A DNA stretch of 64,000 bases from Wolbachia endosymbiont (group A) of Bibio marci (lineage in GTDB: Bacteria > Pseudomonadota > Alphaproteobacteria > Rickettsiales > Anaplasmataceae): NCBI RefSeq assembly GCF_947251645.1, contig NZ_OX366364.1:558001-622000 (forward strand), given 5' to 3'. Position 1 is the first letter of the stretch. The number at the start of each line of letters is the position of its first letter. The translations under genes and the position numbers were made by a program. Under the pieces are notes generated by a model. The model saw only the letters and a list, made by a program, of their open reading frames with translations, was not told the origin of the DNA and made no database searches. Below, piece after piece: positions 26,035 through 38,100 of the stretch.

Positions 26035-27138
26035 ATGCTAAAAGAATTTGAAATTGAACCTTTGTTAAAAGATAAAGCTCCACACCAAACCAAGGCTATT
26101 GTTGCAATGTCCGGGGGAGTTGATAGCTCCGTTGCTGCAGCACTGCTATATAACTTTGGGTACCAGGTGATAGGTGTGACTCTTCAACTCTATGGCACCG
26201 ATGGTGCAAGAAAAGGTGCATGTTGTGCTGGACAGGATATTTATGACGCTAAGCGCGTGGCTGAAAGTGTTGGCTTTCCTCACTATATTTTAAACTATGA
26301 GGAAATATTCAAAAAGGAAGTAATAGAGGATTTTGCAAGTACCTATATGCGTGGGGAAACTCCCATACCATGCGTGAGATGTAACCAAACGGTAAAATTT
26401 CGTGATCTATTGCAAGTTACAAAAAATCTTGGTGCGGATGTACTCGTAACAGGACATTACGTGAGAAGGTTAGAAAAAAATGGTGAGGTAAAGTTGTGCA
26501 GAAGCATTGATAAAAGTAAAGATCAAAGTTATTTTTTGTTTGCAACTACTGAGGAGCAGTTAAAGCTTTTGCGATTTCCACTAGGTGGGTTCTATAAAAG
26601 TGATATAAGAAAATTAGCAAAATATTTCAGTTTACAAATTTCTGAAAAGCCGGACAGTCAAGATATATGCTTTGTTTCCGAAAGCTATAGTAAAACAATA
26701 GCTAAATTAGCTCCACAATCTGTACAGAAAGGAAAAATTGTGGATGTGAATGGAAAAGTGCTAGGTGAGCATAGTGGCATAGTAAATTTTACAGTAGGGC
26801 AAAGAAAAGGCTTAGGTGTTGGGTACAGTGAACCTCTTTACGTGATAAAAATTAATACAGAAAATAATGAGGTTATAGTAGGTCCGATCAACGCATTAAT
26901 GCAAAAAAAAATATTGATCAAAGAGTTAAATTGGTTAGAACAACCAAAGGAAGGTATGGAAGTAACTGTGAAGCTGAGATCATCACATGCTGGAAGTTTA
27001 GCAACAATACATTCAACTGACGAAAAAAATAAAGCCTGTGTCATTTTAAACGACGATTACTTTGGCGTCAGTCCAGGTCAAGCCTGTGTAGCGTATAAAG
27101 ATGAGCAAGTAATTGGCGGCGGATGGATATGCTCTTAA
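26035..27138 (+). CDS. mnmA: tRNA-specific 2-thiouridylase
   Basis: 367 residues. MnmA thiolates U34 of tRNA-Lys, Glu and Gln using sulfur relayed from a desulfurase. The PP-loop is [15 protein letters not shown] near residues 23-37. The first catalytic Cys lies in [13 protein letters not shown] near 115, and the second in [10 protein letters not shown] near 211. DQSYFLF and [12 protein letters not shown] are further family hallmarks. It is the last chromosomal housekeeping gene before the prophage-like region. The first about 20 residues before the PP-loop are not conserved, and a later Met (AMSGG) is possible but less likely. Confidence 0.96.
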   Translation: MLKEFEIEPLLKDKAPHQTKAIVAMSGGVDSSVAAALLYNFGYQVIGVTLQLYGTDGARKGACCAGQDIYDAKRVAESVGFPHYILNYEEIFKKEVIEDFASTYMRGETPIPCVRCNQTVKFRDLLQVTKNLGADVLVTGHYVRRLEKNGEVKLCRSIDKSKDQSYFLFATTEEQLKLLRFPLGGFYKSDIRKLAKYFSLQISEKPDSQDICFVSESYSKTIAKLAPQSVQKGKIVDVNGKVLGEHSGIVNFTVGQRKGLGVGYSEPLYVIKINTENNEVIVGPINALMQKKILIKELNWLEQPKEGMEVTVKLRSSHAGSLATIHSTDEKNKACVILNDDYFGVSPGQACVAYKDEQVIGGGWICS

Positions 27139-27235
27139 CTAAAAGCTTTAATGCAGAGTGTAAACATACAATAGACTTCTTGCATAACCGTATAACATTG
27201 GGAATAGAAACGAAAAAACTTCCTTGACAAGCTTT

Positions 27236-27254
27236 GCCAGCCCCCTTATCATGA
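27236..27254. other. junction motif, possible prophage attachment-site remnant
   Basis: GCCAGCCCCCTTATCATGA is the exact inverse of 19074-19092, which ends a recombinase remnant. Just after it, ATATGTATAACAATGTTACAAA resembles the recombinase interior at 9372-9395 (ATATGTAGTACAATGATACAAA). It lies about 100 bases after mnmA and before the first EAM-like gene, so it could mark the prophage edge. Nothing else is recognised in the 456 bases between those genes except the small frame at 27256. Confidence 0.35.
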
Positions 27255-27255
27255 T

Positions 27256-27405
27256 ATGTATAACAATGTTACAAAAAATAATATCATAGAATTCAAGAAG
27301 ATAATTCCTAAAGGGTTACTCATCTATAAAAGGCCGAATTTTGTTAGCTATTTAGATGTAAAAGGTAAGCTAAATTTTTATAAGGAAAAAACAATAATTA
27401 ACTAA
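27256..27405 (+). CDS. small ORF or gene remnant, 49 codons
   Basis: An ATG-initiated frame of 49 codons in the gap between mnmA and the first giant gene. Its composition looks coding: IIEFKKIIPKGLLIYKRPN, then YLDVKGKLNFYKEK. There is no clear ribosome-binding site and no recognised family. It begins inside the junction motif, so it may be the 3' remnant of a gene truncated by recombination. Confidence 0.35.
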   Translation: MYNNVTKNNIIEFKKIIPKGLLIYKRPNFVSYLDVKGKLNFYKEKTIIN

Positions 27406-27594
27406 AAGAGAGCGCTGGACGAAGCAACTTAATTGGTTTGCTATTTCAACCACCATAACTCAATCAACAAATTTTGGAAAAAAACACCGTGTTTTGAGAA
27501 CCTTATTTATCGACATATAAAATTTTTCTTGCCTCTTTTCAAAAAATAAAATATCTTAAATTAAGAATATTGATAATTCTTTATAGGGGGTATT

Positions 27595-30500
27595 ATGCAC
27601 GTAGGAAATTCTAATAGTCAGCAGGTAAGTCAGAATTTGCTGTCTTTTTCAGCTAATTCCTCTGATGAGGAGTGCTGTGATGCTAGTGATAAGGTTGAGA
27701 GATCTTCTATATCTTGTGAAAGTGATTCTGACCTGGAGTCTATTCCTACTGTATCACATTTTAAGCAGCATACTTGGAAAGACGGCAAATCTAAAAAAGT
27801 TGGCCAAAGTAGCTTTAATGAAAATAAGGGAACAAGGAAGTCATTTGGTGAAAATGGATATATAGAGGGACAATGGAAGAACAATCATTTGATAGAACTA
27901 GATTCGTGTCAATTTACTCATCCACATAATAATAAAACAGTTTATATTAGGAAGCAAAGTCCAGGTTATTTATTTACTTTTGATCAGGAAAACTTTATTG
28001 CAAGAGTAAGCTTCAACAAGATTGAAGAGTTAGATTTTGCTGGGCATCCTATAGATATAAAACGAAATTTTCTTGAAAAGCTTAAAATTACTAAAATTAT
28101 AGAAGATGAATTATTAAATAACAGGGATAAAGCTTATGAACAATTTAAACAGTTTTTGCAGGATAGAAGTGGTAAAACTGCAGATAATCTTGAGTATGCA
28201 GAGGATCTTTTTCAGTTTTCTAAAAGATTAGAAGATTGGAGAAAGTTCTCTAGTAATATATCGATATTAGATGATGTAGTTAATAATCAGAACATTTCAC
28301 GCGAGACAAATAGTAGTAGTCAACAATTGCTTAATAGAGAAAGAGCTCTGGATATAAGAAAGAAAGAGTTTTCTCGAGTTGATCAATTTTATACAAGGGA
28401 TTTGCTGACAGGATTACAACAAATCTGTAAAGATGGAATAAATAATCACGGAAGTATCTTATATGACAAATATCTTTGGTCTATTTCTGTAATGGCTCCA
28501 TCTGTTATGGTAGATCATTTATCTGACTTGCATGATAAATCGGTATTTTATATCAGTAATAAAGATATGGAGTTGTTTGCAGATCTTGTTGATATGATGA
28601 GTGAGCAACCTTTCCTGGATCTTGTAGGTGATTCATGGAATGCTTTATTTAAAAGGATAAAGGAAATGAGGGGAGAAGCACTAGGGAAACTTGCTTCTTC
28701 ACAAAGTTTTACACCTTTAACTCATCCTATGTATTTTTATCTTTGTAAGAGCTTTCAGGAGCTAATTTTAGAGATTAGTAGTAAAACAGATATTTCTGTT
28801 AATGATCTACTGAAAAAAGACGATCAAGGAAAATGGGGCTTAATACAAACTATAAATTGGCCATTAACTTCCTCTCTAAACCGCTCTCTCGAACAGCAAT
28901 ATCACTTTATCTTTACACTAATGAAACATTTTGAGCCCGGTTATTATTCTGACAAAAAAGAATTTGAATACAAACTTAAATCGTTACAGGACCCTGGTGA
29001 TGAAACGTGGTTGCAACGTATAAAAAACTCTGTTTCCAATTTATTTGGCAATAATGAGTTATCATCCATATCTCAAGAGCGCTTAGCATGGATATATATT
29101 ATTGACAGTGCAATTACTAATCTGCTTTCCGAAAAAGAATTAAAGTTATTTGAACCTCTCATACAAGGCTATATGGATTTTATTAAAAACACAGAAGGTG
29201 ATCATTATGAGTCATTTCGAATAGCAACACATAATGTTATAAGATTTATAGCACAAACAAGTCCTTATCTTTCAAAAGAGATTTCAGTAATTGATCAAAC
29301 TATTCTAACAAAACAAATAGAATCTATTAAGAAGGCGTTTTTAGATAAACAATCTGGTGATTTTAGAGATTTGGTAGATGTATATAATGAGTATTGGAAG
29401 AATAGGGAATCTATTTTAGAAAAAATTCCTGATAAATTTCCTTATGGGAAGTTCAAGCAAGACATGGAAGAAATACGTCAAACATTACTTAATATTGCAA
29501 GTACTGTACTTGATCAAAAAGCAAAATCACAAGAGTTAATTAAGTACTTTAGATCATTTAATGAGTTTTTAGAGGATTTAAATAGTATAGAATTCAGTTG
29601 GTTTATTAAAGGAACTAATAATGACTTAACTGAAGTAGAAGTAGCCAATAAAGATAAAAATTCATATAAGGTTTTAGATCCTGAAAATTTCATCAAAAAA
29701 TATAAGGATAATATCCCTAATCACTACTTAATTGAAATCACTCAAGATCTATTAAATAGTGTAAGTAATTTACTTGAGCAAAAAAAATGGTCTGATGACG
29801 ATAATTTGAGTGCAGCAAGTGAGTTACTGTCAGCAATTAAGAAATCTTTTCTTTATCTAAAGGAGCAACCTAACTACGTGTCTTTCGATATATTCAAAGA
29901 AGAAAGTACAAAGCCGTTTATTTCTGTAGTAGAGAATAGCATATCTTATGAGGATTTTAAAAAACGAATTGGTATCATAGGGGAATCTTTTTGGTATTTA
30001 AGAAAACAAGATGAGATTGATATAGACAAAGCTTTAGAGCTATATAGAAAAGAAAACAATAATAGCACAGTAGAAACACTAAGAGATTGCTATAACAGAT
30101 ACTTAAAAGAATTTAACTCCTATATACAAGAGACTTCTGACAAAAATTACCAAGATAAAATTAAATTTATTACTGAAAAGGTACGGGAGCAATCAAAACA
30201 AATTAAAATTGATGAATGGAACACAAAATTCAAGAGAGAAACTTTACCTGATCTTCTTGCTGGATTAGCTGCTGTGTGGTCTATACAAGAATCAAAGGAT
30301 ATTGCAAGTACAGGAAAAAGCTTAAAGCCACATTGTATTCAAATATTATGCATTTTGCGATTGTTAAGTGTTGATAAAGACTCTAAAGGTGTTGATAAGC
30401 ATCTTGCGCAAGTCTTAACAGGGCAAGGGAAATCGCTTGTACTAGGTTTACTCTCTTCACTATTAGTATTGACAGGTCATAAGGTCAGAACTGTTTGTTA

Positions 30501-31437
30501 TAGTGAATACTTAGCAACTCGAGATCAACAAGATTTTAACGGCTTTTTTAAGGAGTTTGGTATTGGTGACAAGATAACTTATGGTACATTTGAGAAGATG
30601 GCAAATGAAGTGATAAAGCCTGAGGTAAATGGCAAGAAGCAAGGTTTAAGAGAATTAGTTGAAGGTCTTATTTTAAATCACAGTGCGGAGCAATCTGGAC
30701 AGATAAAGCAAGAGGATATTAGTAATACTACTCTTTTAATAGATGAAGTGGATGTTTTCTTTTCTGATCAATTCTATGGGAATACTTATGGTGCATGTAA
30801 CACTATAGGTATTCCAGGACTAGCTAGTATTCAAGAAGAAATATGGGGAATGGCCAGCAAAAATTATGAAAAAAGTACTATTTTGAAAGCGGTAGAAGAA
30901 TTCATTAAGAAAAAGATAGGAGAAAGAAATCAAAATTTTAAAGAATTTAGTAAATTTTTATTTAAACCTGGAAAATACTATCTTTTGAAAGAAGAAGATA
31001 ATGTGGTTATTAAAAAAGAATATACTAATCATTCTCTCTATCAAGAACATCTAGAGAAAATGATTGATGCTGCAATAAAGGTTGCAAAAGGAAGTGATAA
31101 AGACTGGTACATTAACAACTATAAAATTAACGATAAAGGAATCATAAGTTATAGAAGAGACGATGGATTTTATTCCACTTTCACTTATTGCAGCTATTAC
31201 AACGTATTTAATTACTTTAGGTTAAAGAAAAAAGACTTTGATTGTAAAAATTATGGGTATTTGAATATAGACTGTGGCAAAGTGTCTTATGCAGAATTGC
31301 CTAAGGAATATCCTCTTATCTTAGGAGTAAGTGGTACCTTGACTACGCTAGATGAGCATGAAAAAAAAGCGGTAAGAAAATCTTATAACATCAGAGAAAA
31401 TTCCATCATGCCATTTTTTTTGGTGATTCTCATTTGA
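27595..31437 (+). CDS. SecA-like ATPase protein of the EAM, N-terminal 1,280 residues (frameshifted)
   Basis: A strong AGGGGG ribosome site precedes the ATG. Residues 1-880 are hydrophilic and mostly helical with no recognised domain; a Ser/Asp/Glu-rich N-terminus resembles effector proteins. Residues about 900-1270 are a SecA-type DEAD motor domain: a DLLAGLAAVWSIQESKDIA entry helix, Walker A VLTGQGKSLVLGLL near 943 (canonical SecA has TGEGKT), then YLATRDQQDF, Walker B TLLIDEVDVFFSD near 1050, and ILGVSGTLTTL near 1252. The frame stops after the T8 run at 31410-31417, and the protein continues in the next frame at 31434. SecA-like modules are known in phage WO EAM genes. The protein-export role of true SecA cannot be assumed. 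Confidence 0.75.
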   Translation: MHVGNSNSQQVSQNLLSFSANSSDEECCDASDKVERSSISCESDSDLESIPTVSHFKQHTWKDGKSKKVGQSSFNENKGTRKSFGENGYIEGQWKNNHLIELDSCQFTHPHNNKTVYIRKQSPGYLFTFDQENFIARVSFNKIEELDFAGHPIDIKRNFLEKLKITKIIEDELLNNRDKAYEQFKQFLQDRSGKTADNLEYAEDLFQFSKRLEDWRKFSSNISILDDVVNNQNISRETNSSSQQLLNRERALDIRKKEFSRVDQFYTRDLLTGLQQICKDGINNHGSILYDKYLWSISVMAPSVMVDHLSDLHDKSVFYISNKDMELFADLVDMMSEQPFLDLVGDSWNALFKRIKEMRGEALGKLASSQSFTPLTHPMYFYLCKSFQELILEISSKTDISVNDLLKKDDQGKWGLIQTINWPLTSSLNRSLEQQYHFIFTLMKHFEPGYYSDKKEFEYKLKSLQDPGDETWLQRIKNSVSNLFGNNELSSISQERLAWIYIIDSAITNLLSEKELKLFEPLIQGYMDFIKNTEGDHYESFRIATHNVIRFIAQTSPYLSKEISVIDQTILTKQIESIKKAFLDKQSGDFRDLVDVYNEYWKNRESILEKIPDKFPYGKFKQDMEEIRQTLLNIASTVLDQKAKSQELIKYFRSFNEFLEDLNSIEFSWFIKGTNNDLTEVEVANKDKNSYKVLDPENFIKKYKDNIPNHYLIEITQDLLNSVSNLLEQKKWSDDDNLSAASELLSAIKKSFLYLKEQPNYVSFDIFKEESTKPFISVVENSISYEDFKKRIGIIGESFWYLRKQDEIDIDKALELYRKENNNSTVETLRDCYNRYLKEFNSYIQETSDKNYQDKIKFITEKVREQSKQIKIDEWNTKFKRETLPDLLAGLAAVWSIQESKDIASTGKSLKPHCIQILCILRLLSVDKDSKGVDKHLAQVLTGQGKSLVLGLLSSLLVLTGHKVRTVCYSEYLATRDQQDFNGFFKEFGIGDKITYGTFEKMANEVIKPEVNGKKQGLRELVEGLILNHSAEQSGQIKQEDISNTTLLIDEVDVFFSDQFYGNTYGACNTIGIPGLASIQEEIWGMASKNYEKSTILKAVEEFIKKKIGERNQNFKEFSKFLFKPGKYYLLKEEDNVVIKKEYTNHSLYQEHLEKMIDAAIKVAKGSDKDWYINNYKINDKGIISYRRDDGFYSTFTYCSYYNVFNYFRLKKKDFDCKNYGYLNIDCGKVSYAELPKEYPLILGVSGTLTTLDEHEKKAVRKSYNIRENSIMPFFLVILI

Positions 31438-32123
31438 AATTTAATTCAAGTGAAAATTTTACATCTCAGAATTCAGAAGAAGAATGGCTCAGTAAAATTT
31501 TTAATCGTGCAAACTCTAAGGTTGGTTCAGGACAATCAGTGTTAATATTTTTTGATACAGATGTAGAAATAAGAAAGTTTAAAGAAAAATTCTTCGGTAA
31601 ATTTGATCGCTTACACATATTAACAGAAAATACGGAAGAGCATACCAAAGAAAAGTACATCGATGAGGCAGGTATTGCAAAAACAGTAACGCTAGCAACA
31701 AGAGGTATGGGTCGTGGTGTTGATTTTAAGTCTAGTGTTGCTGTAGAAAATAGCGGCGGGGTGCATGTTATACAGACATTCTTTTCACTTGATATAAAAG
31801 AAGAAACACAGATTAAGGGTAGAACTGCACGTAAAGATAATAAGGGTAGTTATGAGTTGATACTCTGTAAAGAACATTTGGTAAATGCTGGGTTTCTAAA
31901 AGAAGAAGAAAAAGAAATTACTATAAATTATGAAAGCTTGAATAAATCCAGAGAACAAAAAGTAAAAGAAAAAGGCTCAAACAATGAAAAAAGAATTAGA
32001 GAGTCAGAAAGTAATCATAAGACAACGATGGATTTTCTTGAATCTTTTTTTCAAAAAGAATGTAGCACTAATATAGATCAGCCATCTGTGGAACCAGCAG
32101 TAAGTAGACAACAAAATAGGTAG
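31434..32123 (+). CDS. SecA-like ATPase protein, C-terminal helicase half (continuation of 27595-31437)
   Basis: 229 codons from a formal ATG that overlaps the preceding stop. The frame is open from the T8 run at 31410 and, with one extra T, reads PFFFGDSHLKFNSSENF in continuity, so this is the 3' part of the same gene. It carries the second motor domain: SVLIFFDTDVEIRKFK, motif V TLATRGMGRGVDF near residue 88, and motif VI EETQIKGRTARKDNKGSY near 124-141, with the Q-x-x-GR-x-AR pattern of SecA. The tail is charged and variable. Nine bases separate its stop from the next giant gene. Expression depends on frameshifting or on the T-run length being misread. Confidence 0.7.
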   Translation: MKFNSSENFTSQNSEEEWLSKIFNRANSKVGSGQSVLIFFDTDVEIRKFKEKFFGKFDRLHILTENTEEHTKEKYIDEAGIAKTVTLATRGMGRGVDFKSSVAVENSGGVHVIQTFFSLDIKEETQIKGRTARKDNKGSYELILCKEHLVNAGFLKEEEKEITINYESLNKSREQKVKEKGSNNEKRIRESESNHKTTMDFLESFFQKECSTNIDQPSVEPAVSRQQNR

Positions 32124-32132
32124 GAGTTATGT

Positions 32133-35100
32133 ATGTTTAATGTTCAAAATCAACAGATTAGTGACAGTGGAAGAAATGTAAGCTCTGTTTTGAATATTGA
32201 GCAAGCTATTCAGTATTTAAATTCTTTGGGGAGTTGGGTAGGAAATGAGCCTTGGCTAGCAAACGTGTCAGAAGAATTAAATAAACGGTATAGAGAGCTA
32301 AGGAAGGACATAAGAGAAAATACTAATTCTTGGTCTTATTCACAGTATTATGAGCGTTTAGCTTACCACTATTATAACCTTGCGTGCTACTATAATGATG
32401 AGCTGTTTAATAAATATAAGGTTAACTTAGAAAGCGTAAAACAATGTTTAGAAAAATGTTTAGAGAAGCTTGCTGAAGTTTCTGGAGAAGTCTATTCAGA
32501 CAGGACAAAAGAATTAAAGAATGATGCTGAAAAGTTTTTGACAAAAGTAAAGAAAATACATGAGCAGCAAGAAGATCTGCTGACAAAATATAGCACTTTT
32601 AATAAATTCAAAAAGTACACAAAATTATGTATTGTTTTAGGTAGTATAAATCAGGTTCCTTTGCAACAATGCTCTGCTGAGAATAGACAGCGGATTCAAA
32701 ATATTCAGCTGTTAAAAGTCATTAATATGCTAGAAGATGCAATTACTGTACCTGAGTACAAAAATACTTTCATTACTGCAGAGCAGTCTGACTATTTAGG
32801 TCAAGTGTATCAATTGGCTGGCCAACCTGCGCTGAGTATACGATATAAGAGAACTAGTGACAATCTCAAAAAAACTGTAAATGCAACGAAGGAACATAGT
32901 GATAAGAAACAGGAGATAAAAGATATTATTAGCAAAGAAGTTAAAGAGTATAGAAGTAATTTAGTACAAGTTAAAGATTATATAGAAGAAAGGCTTCATA
33001 GATCGCTTAGCACTATTGACAATGCTTATATTGAGAGAAAATATATAAAATATTGCGCAAGGCTTTGGCTACAAGAAACAACAAATTTACTAAAAGAACT
33101 GACTGAAAGTAAAAGCCGTACTGTTATTCAAGAAATTTTTAATTCACTAGATGACATACAGGGTTTTAGCCAGATTCCTAATCCTTTAAACCAACTTGAG
33201 TATTACACCCTTTTAATGGAGCACTATAAATTGGTTAGGAAAGAAGATGAAAAAGTTTTCATAAGTCGGTTTAAAAAAGAGTGCTTGGAACAAATAGTTG
33301 CCTATATTGATTCTGCTGAAAAAGAATTAGTTTTTCTAGAAACTTTTGTTGACTTTTTAAGTTCCTCTAAAAATCTTCAATCAATTATTGTTGAACTAGA
33401 ATTAGAAGACTTTTGTCGTGGTGATTTATCGTTTGATAAGTTGATCAATAATATTATGAAGCTTGAAGTAGATACTTATGGTGAAAATCTTATAGTTTTG
33501 AAAAAAGTGACAGAAGGCTTAAAGGAGAAAGAAGATCTTTTTTTAATAGACAAGTTTAAGGAGGTTATAGGTGCTTATATAAAACCAGTAGAAGTACAAG
33601 AAAGAAGAATAGATGGTCGATTAGTTGTTGAAGTAACAGGTAAGAACATTGTTGTCAGTGAAATTTTATGGCAATTAGAAAATACACTTTCAGAGAATTC
33701 AAATATAGAGGAAGTACGCTTTGTTGGCGCTGATGTTATACATATTGATGCAGATTTTAAAAATAAAGTTTGGTACGGAAAGAATGTAGTTGTTTTAACC
33801 AAAACAATAAAAGTACATGATAAAGTAACCTGGAATGTATCTGGGAAAGATAACAATCATACCTATTCTGATAATGCAGGTACTGGAAAAGATGGTCATG
33901 GTAAACAAGGGGCAGATGGTTATCCTGGGGAAAGTGGTGGCAATGTCTTGATTCTAGTAGAGAAAATAGAAAATCCGGAAAATTTTACCATTATTTCAAA
34001 TGGTGGTAAGGGTAGTAAAGGACAAGATGGTGGAAATGGAAGAGATGGTAAGGATGGAGTAGGTATTACAAAAGCAGACTTTGATAATGAATTTCCTTCA
34101 GTTGTTAAGCTTGCTGCTCCACCAGGAGTTAGAAAGGAATTAGTCTCAAAAACTATTAAGAACATAAAGAAAAATTCCTTGATGATAAAAAACGAATTGT
34201 ATAAAAACAGTGAAGACAGTTCAGCAGGTAATATTTTTATAGAAGTAACAAAAAATCAAGGAAATGAGGTAATTTTTTCTTATTATCATGGTAGCCTTTC
34301 ATCGCGCTATCAAGCTTTTCTTCTCTATAAAGGATCATTAGGGCAACATGGAGGACATGGTGGAGAATATGGTTTAGGTGGTCAAGGAGGATATGCCGGA
34401 GAGATAATAGTAAGAAATCTAGAAAATAGCAGCAAGGAATTTGGCATTGTAAAAAATGCTACGCAAGTAGAAGAAGGAGAAAAAGGACAGGGAGGTCTAC
34501 ATGGTATCCATGGGAAAAATGGTTGGGATATGGGTTACTTGGACTATCAATCGTGGAAAGAATTTAAGTTTCGTGGTGGAGATCAAAACAGTAAATGTAC
34601 ACTAGAATATTATGATAAAGATAATGATCCAAGTGATCGAGTATGGTGTCCATATAAGGACAAATATGCTGGCATCAAGGCTACCAGTATTGAAAATAAA
34701 AAGCAAAAAAGGTGTGAAGAAAGAAAAAATACCAGACAAAACAATGACCGACAACATCACGCACAAGCTGTAAGGAAAAAAAACATTTCACAAAGTAGCA
34801 TTTTAGCTAACTATTCTCATCATTTGAGCTCTATAGAAAGAAGTACGTTGCAGAATTTACAATCCGATTTAGAGAGTACTAAACAACATGCTTTGCAAGC
34901 AATTGTTGAAAATCAAGAGCAGCAGGAAAAGCAAACTACAGAATTAGGAATTAAGCGTCATTCTCCTTACCAGAACAAAAGTAAGCATCATAATGATATC
35001 TTTATTACAACATCTAGTACCACTTACAGAGAGACTATTGATGTTGAAAGTTTTATTGATAAGCTAAAAAAAGAACCATTGCTGCTAGACAATTGGTTTC

Positions 35101-38100
35101 AGTTAAAAAAGGCAGAACTTAATTTATCTCAGCTTAGTCAGTTATTTTTAGTTTTTGAAACCTTAAAAGGTAGCCCTCCTGAAACGAGTAGCTTACAAAA
35201 TAATACAGAGCTACAAGACATAGAGAAGCTTTTGATTGATAAGTATAGACTTGCTACATTGCAAGAAATTGTAAAGCAATTACCACCTTATCAGGAGGTT
35301 ACAAATAATGTAGAATTAACACCTGAAAATGCAGCAAGATATCTCATTGAAGCAAAAGGAAATGATAACAATATTTCTCACCATATTTTAGGAACTCTGA
35401 ATCAATATCTTTATAAAAATAGTACAGAACAACATGAGAAAATTTCTAAATTCGGTAAAGAAGAATTACAGAATACAGAGAATAAAGCTTTAAAATACTC
35501 AATTAGAGCGTTTGTTTTAGAAGTAGGAAAATTAGAAGAGGAACATACAGATGTTAAAAAATATTATAACAAACATAAAAAATTTCTAAAAGATCAAGAA
35601 CATAGTTTGAATATATTCTTTGAGGCGTTTAAAAGAGAGCTATCCCAGCCAAGACATGCAGAAGTATTTGGTTTATGGATTGAAAGTATTAAAGATAAAT
35701 CTCTAAGAAGTAAGCTAGAAGAAAAAATACAAAAAGACGATTTTTTGAAGGCTCTTTATAATCGTTTTAATAATCAACTTAGACAAGAATATGATTGGAA
35801 AGAGTGTTGCAAAGATCAAGCTGTTCTTCAGAAATACGATGATTATATTCAAGAAAAAGGCTTATTATCAGAAAGCTATAGGGAATTATTAGCCTACATT
35901 TTCGATGTTAATATTAGATTATACGCTGAAAATCAAGATAATAAATTGTTTCTGCAAGGTGATCACAATCCTTCATCTAAGCAAATTATTCACATATTAT
36001 GTAGAGATAATGAATTTATACAATTAAATATAGATGGAAACTACTTAAAGTTAGAGCAAGAGCGTAAGAAAAAAGATAATTTTTACGCAAGGATTCTTAT
36101 AGAAATTGAACCATTTAAACAAAAACAAGAATTTGATAATTACTTAAAGAATAAAGCTTTTTTATCTAATAACAGTCCTTCAGAAGATGAACAATATTTT
36201 AATGAAGAGGAAGATATAGAAAAAATTATAGAATACTTTCCTGAAGGGGAAAAACAACAGTTAAAAGAGCGATTGAACAAAATTACATCTCAATATATTG
36301 GGCAGCAAGGAATTTTGCATAACATGTTGAAAAGCTTTTCTAGCGAAGGAAGACATGTATCCTCTCAAGAATTATATTGTTTAGTGAACTCAATTCTAAC
36401 TTCTGTTATTGAAGATAAAAAAGAATTGAATATCTTTTGTTGGATAGTTGCAACTTATCCTCAAAAGAGTTGGATAGATGAATTGATGTTATTACAACTC
36501 GAAGATTATTTCAAAAAAACATTAATAGAGAAACCTGAATGGAGAAAGTACTTATCGAAAATAGAAAGTAAGGACGTTTTACTGTTATTTAAAGTAAAGT
36601 TGGATCAACATAAATCAAGCAATCCTATTTCTACTCAATGCATTGAAGATATTCTGCATTTATTAAGTAATATTCCAAATGAAACAGTTAGTTTAGAAGG
36701 ACTAGAGTTATCTGAGTGGCCTTATGCACTGAAAGAAAAATACTGGACATGCAAGCTATCAAAATTAGTAGATTGGCAAAAGGATGACTTACCAACAGCT
36801 TCTTACTATCTTTTATCTATAGAGAATATTTTTGGCGCTCTTTTATCGGAGAAATTTATAGAGGCTCTAGAAAAGAAAAAACAAGAATTGTCATCTGATA
36901 AGCTTACTAACATTTTATCTAATTTTCATAATGAAAAATGGAACTTAAGTACAGAAGAGTTAAATACCCTTAACAGTTGTAGAATTGATGATTGGGCACA
37001 GAAAATGCAGGAGAAGTTTACTGCTAATAAAGAAGAACGGAAGATAACTCAGTTAGTTGAACTAATTAAAAGTAATGCTAATACTTCGAAAGAAATTTTA
37101 AACAAATTGCCAAAAATTAAGAATTATATTGAAAGTATTGATAAGTATATAACTGCTGAAAAACCTATAGGTAGTTTTACGGAAGATGATATTAAAAATT
37201 GGGTAAAAGAATTTCAGAGCAATATGGGTAAAGGAAAGCAAGATGTAAAAGAGGAAATGCTTGCTGTAATATATAGAGCAATAGAGTTAAAAAAAGAATT
37301 AGAACTAAAAAGAGTATTTAAGCTTCGTGATACTCAAAAATTAACTGTATTGGCGTTATTGACAAATGATCGCAGCACCCTAGCACAAGTGTCTACTGGA
37401 GAGGGAAAATCATTAATTGTAGTAGCAGCATCAATTATGAAAGCACTTTGTGGAGAGAAAGTAGATGTTATAACTAGTTCTTCTGTATTGGCAAAACGTG
37501 ATGCTGAGGATAATAGAGATATCTATAGTTTATTTGGTATTAATGTATCACATAACTGTAGTGAAGATATTGAAAAAAGAAAGGAAGCATATTCAGGTAA
37601 TCAAGTGGTATATGGTGATTTATCTAATTTCCAGCGCGATTATTTATTAGATAAATTTTATGGGAAAAATATTTTAGGAGATCGTAATTTTAACAATGTA
37701 ATTGTTGATGAAGTAGATAGTATGTTGCTCGATAAAGGTAACAATATGTTGTACTTATCTTATGATCTGGCAGGACTAGATAAGCTGGAATCTGTTTACA
37801 TTTACATTTGGCAGTGGATTAATAGACCAGCTAGAGATAATAAAGAACTTTGCTATGCTTTTGATGCTAAAGCAATTAAAGAAGCAGTGATAAGTGACTT
37901 ATATGGATTGGTGAAAAAAGAAGATATTGGAAAGCTTGGGTCTGAATTAAGCGAGCAGCAAAAAAATATTATGTGGGAACGTTTAATCAAAACTGAGATA
38001 TTAGATGATCAGGGCAAATTGTTAAAAGGAAACATTAATGACAATGAACTTAATAAAGTACTTTCACCTGAATTTAATTGTTACAAAGATCGTTTTCTTT

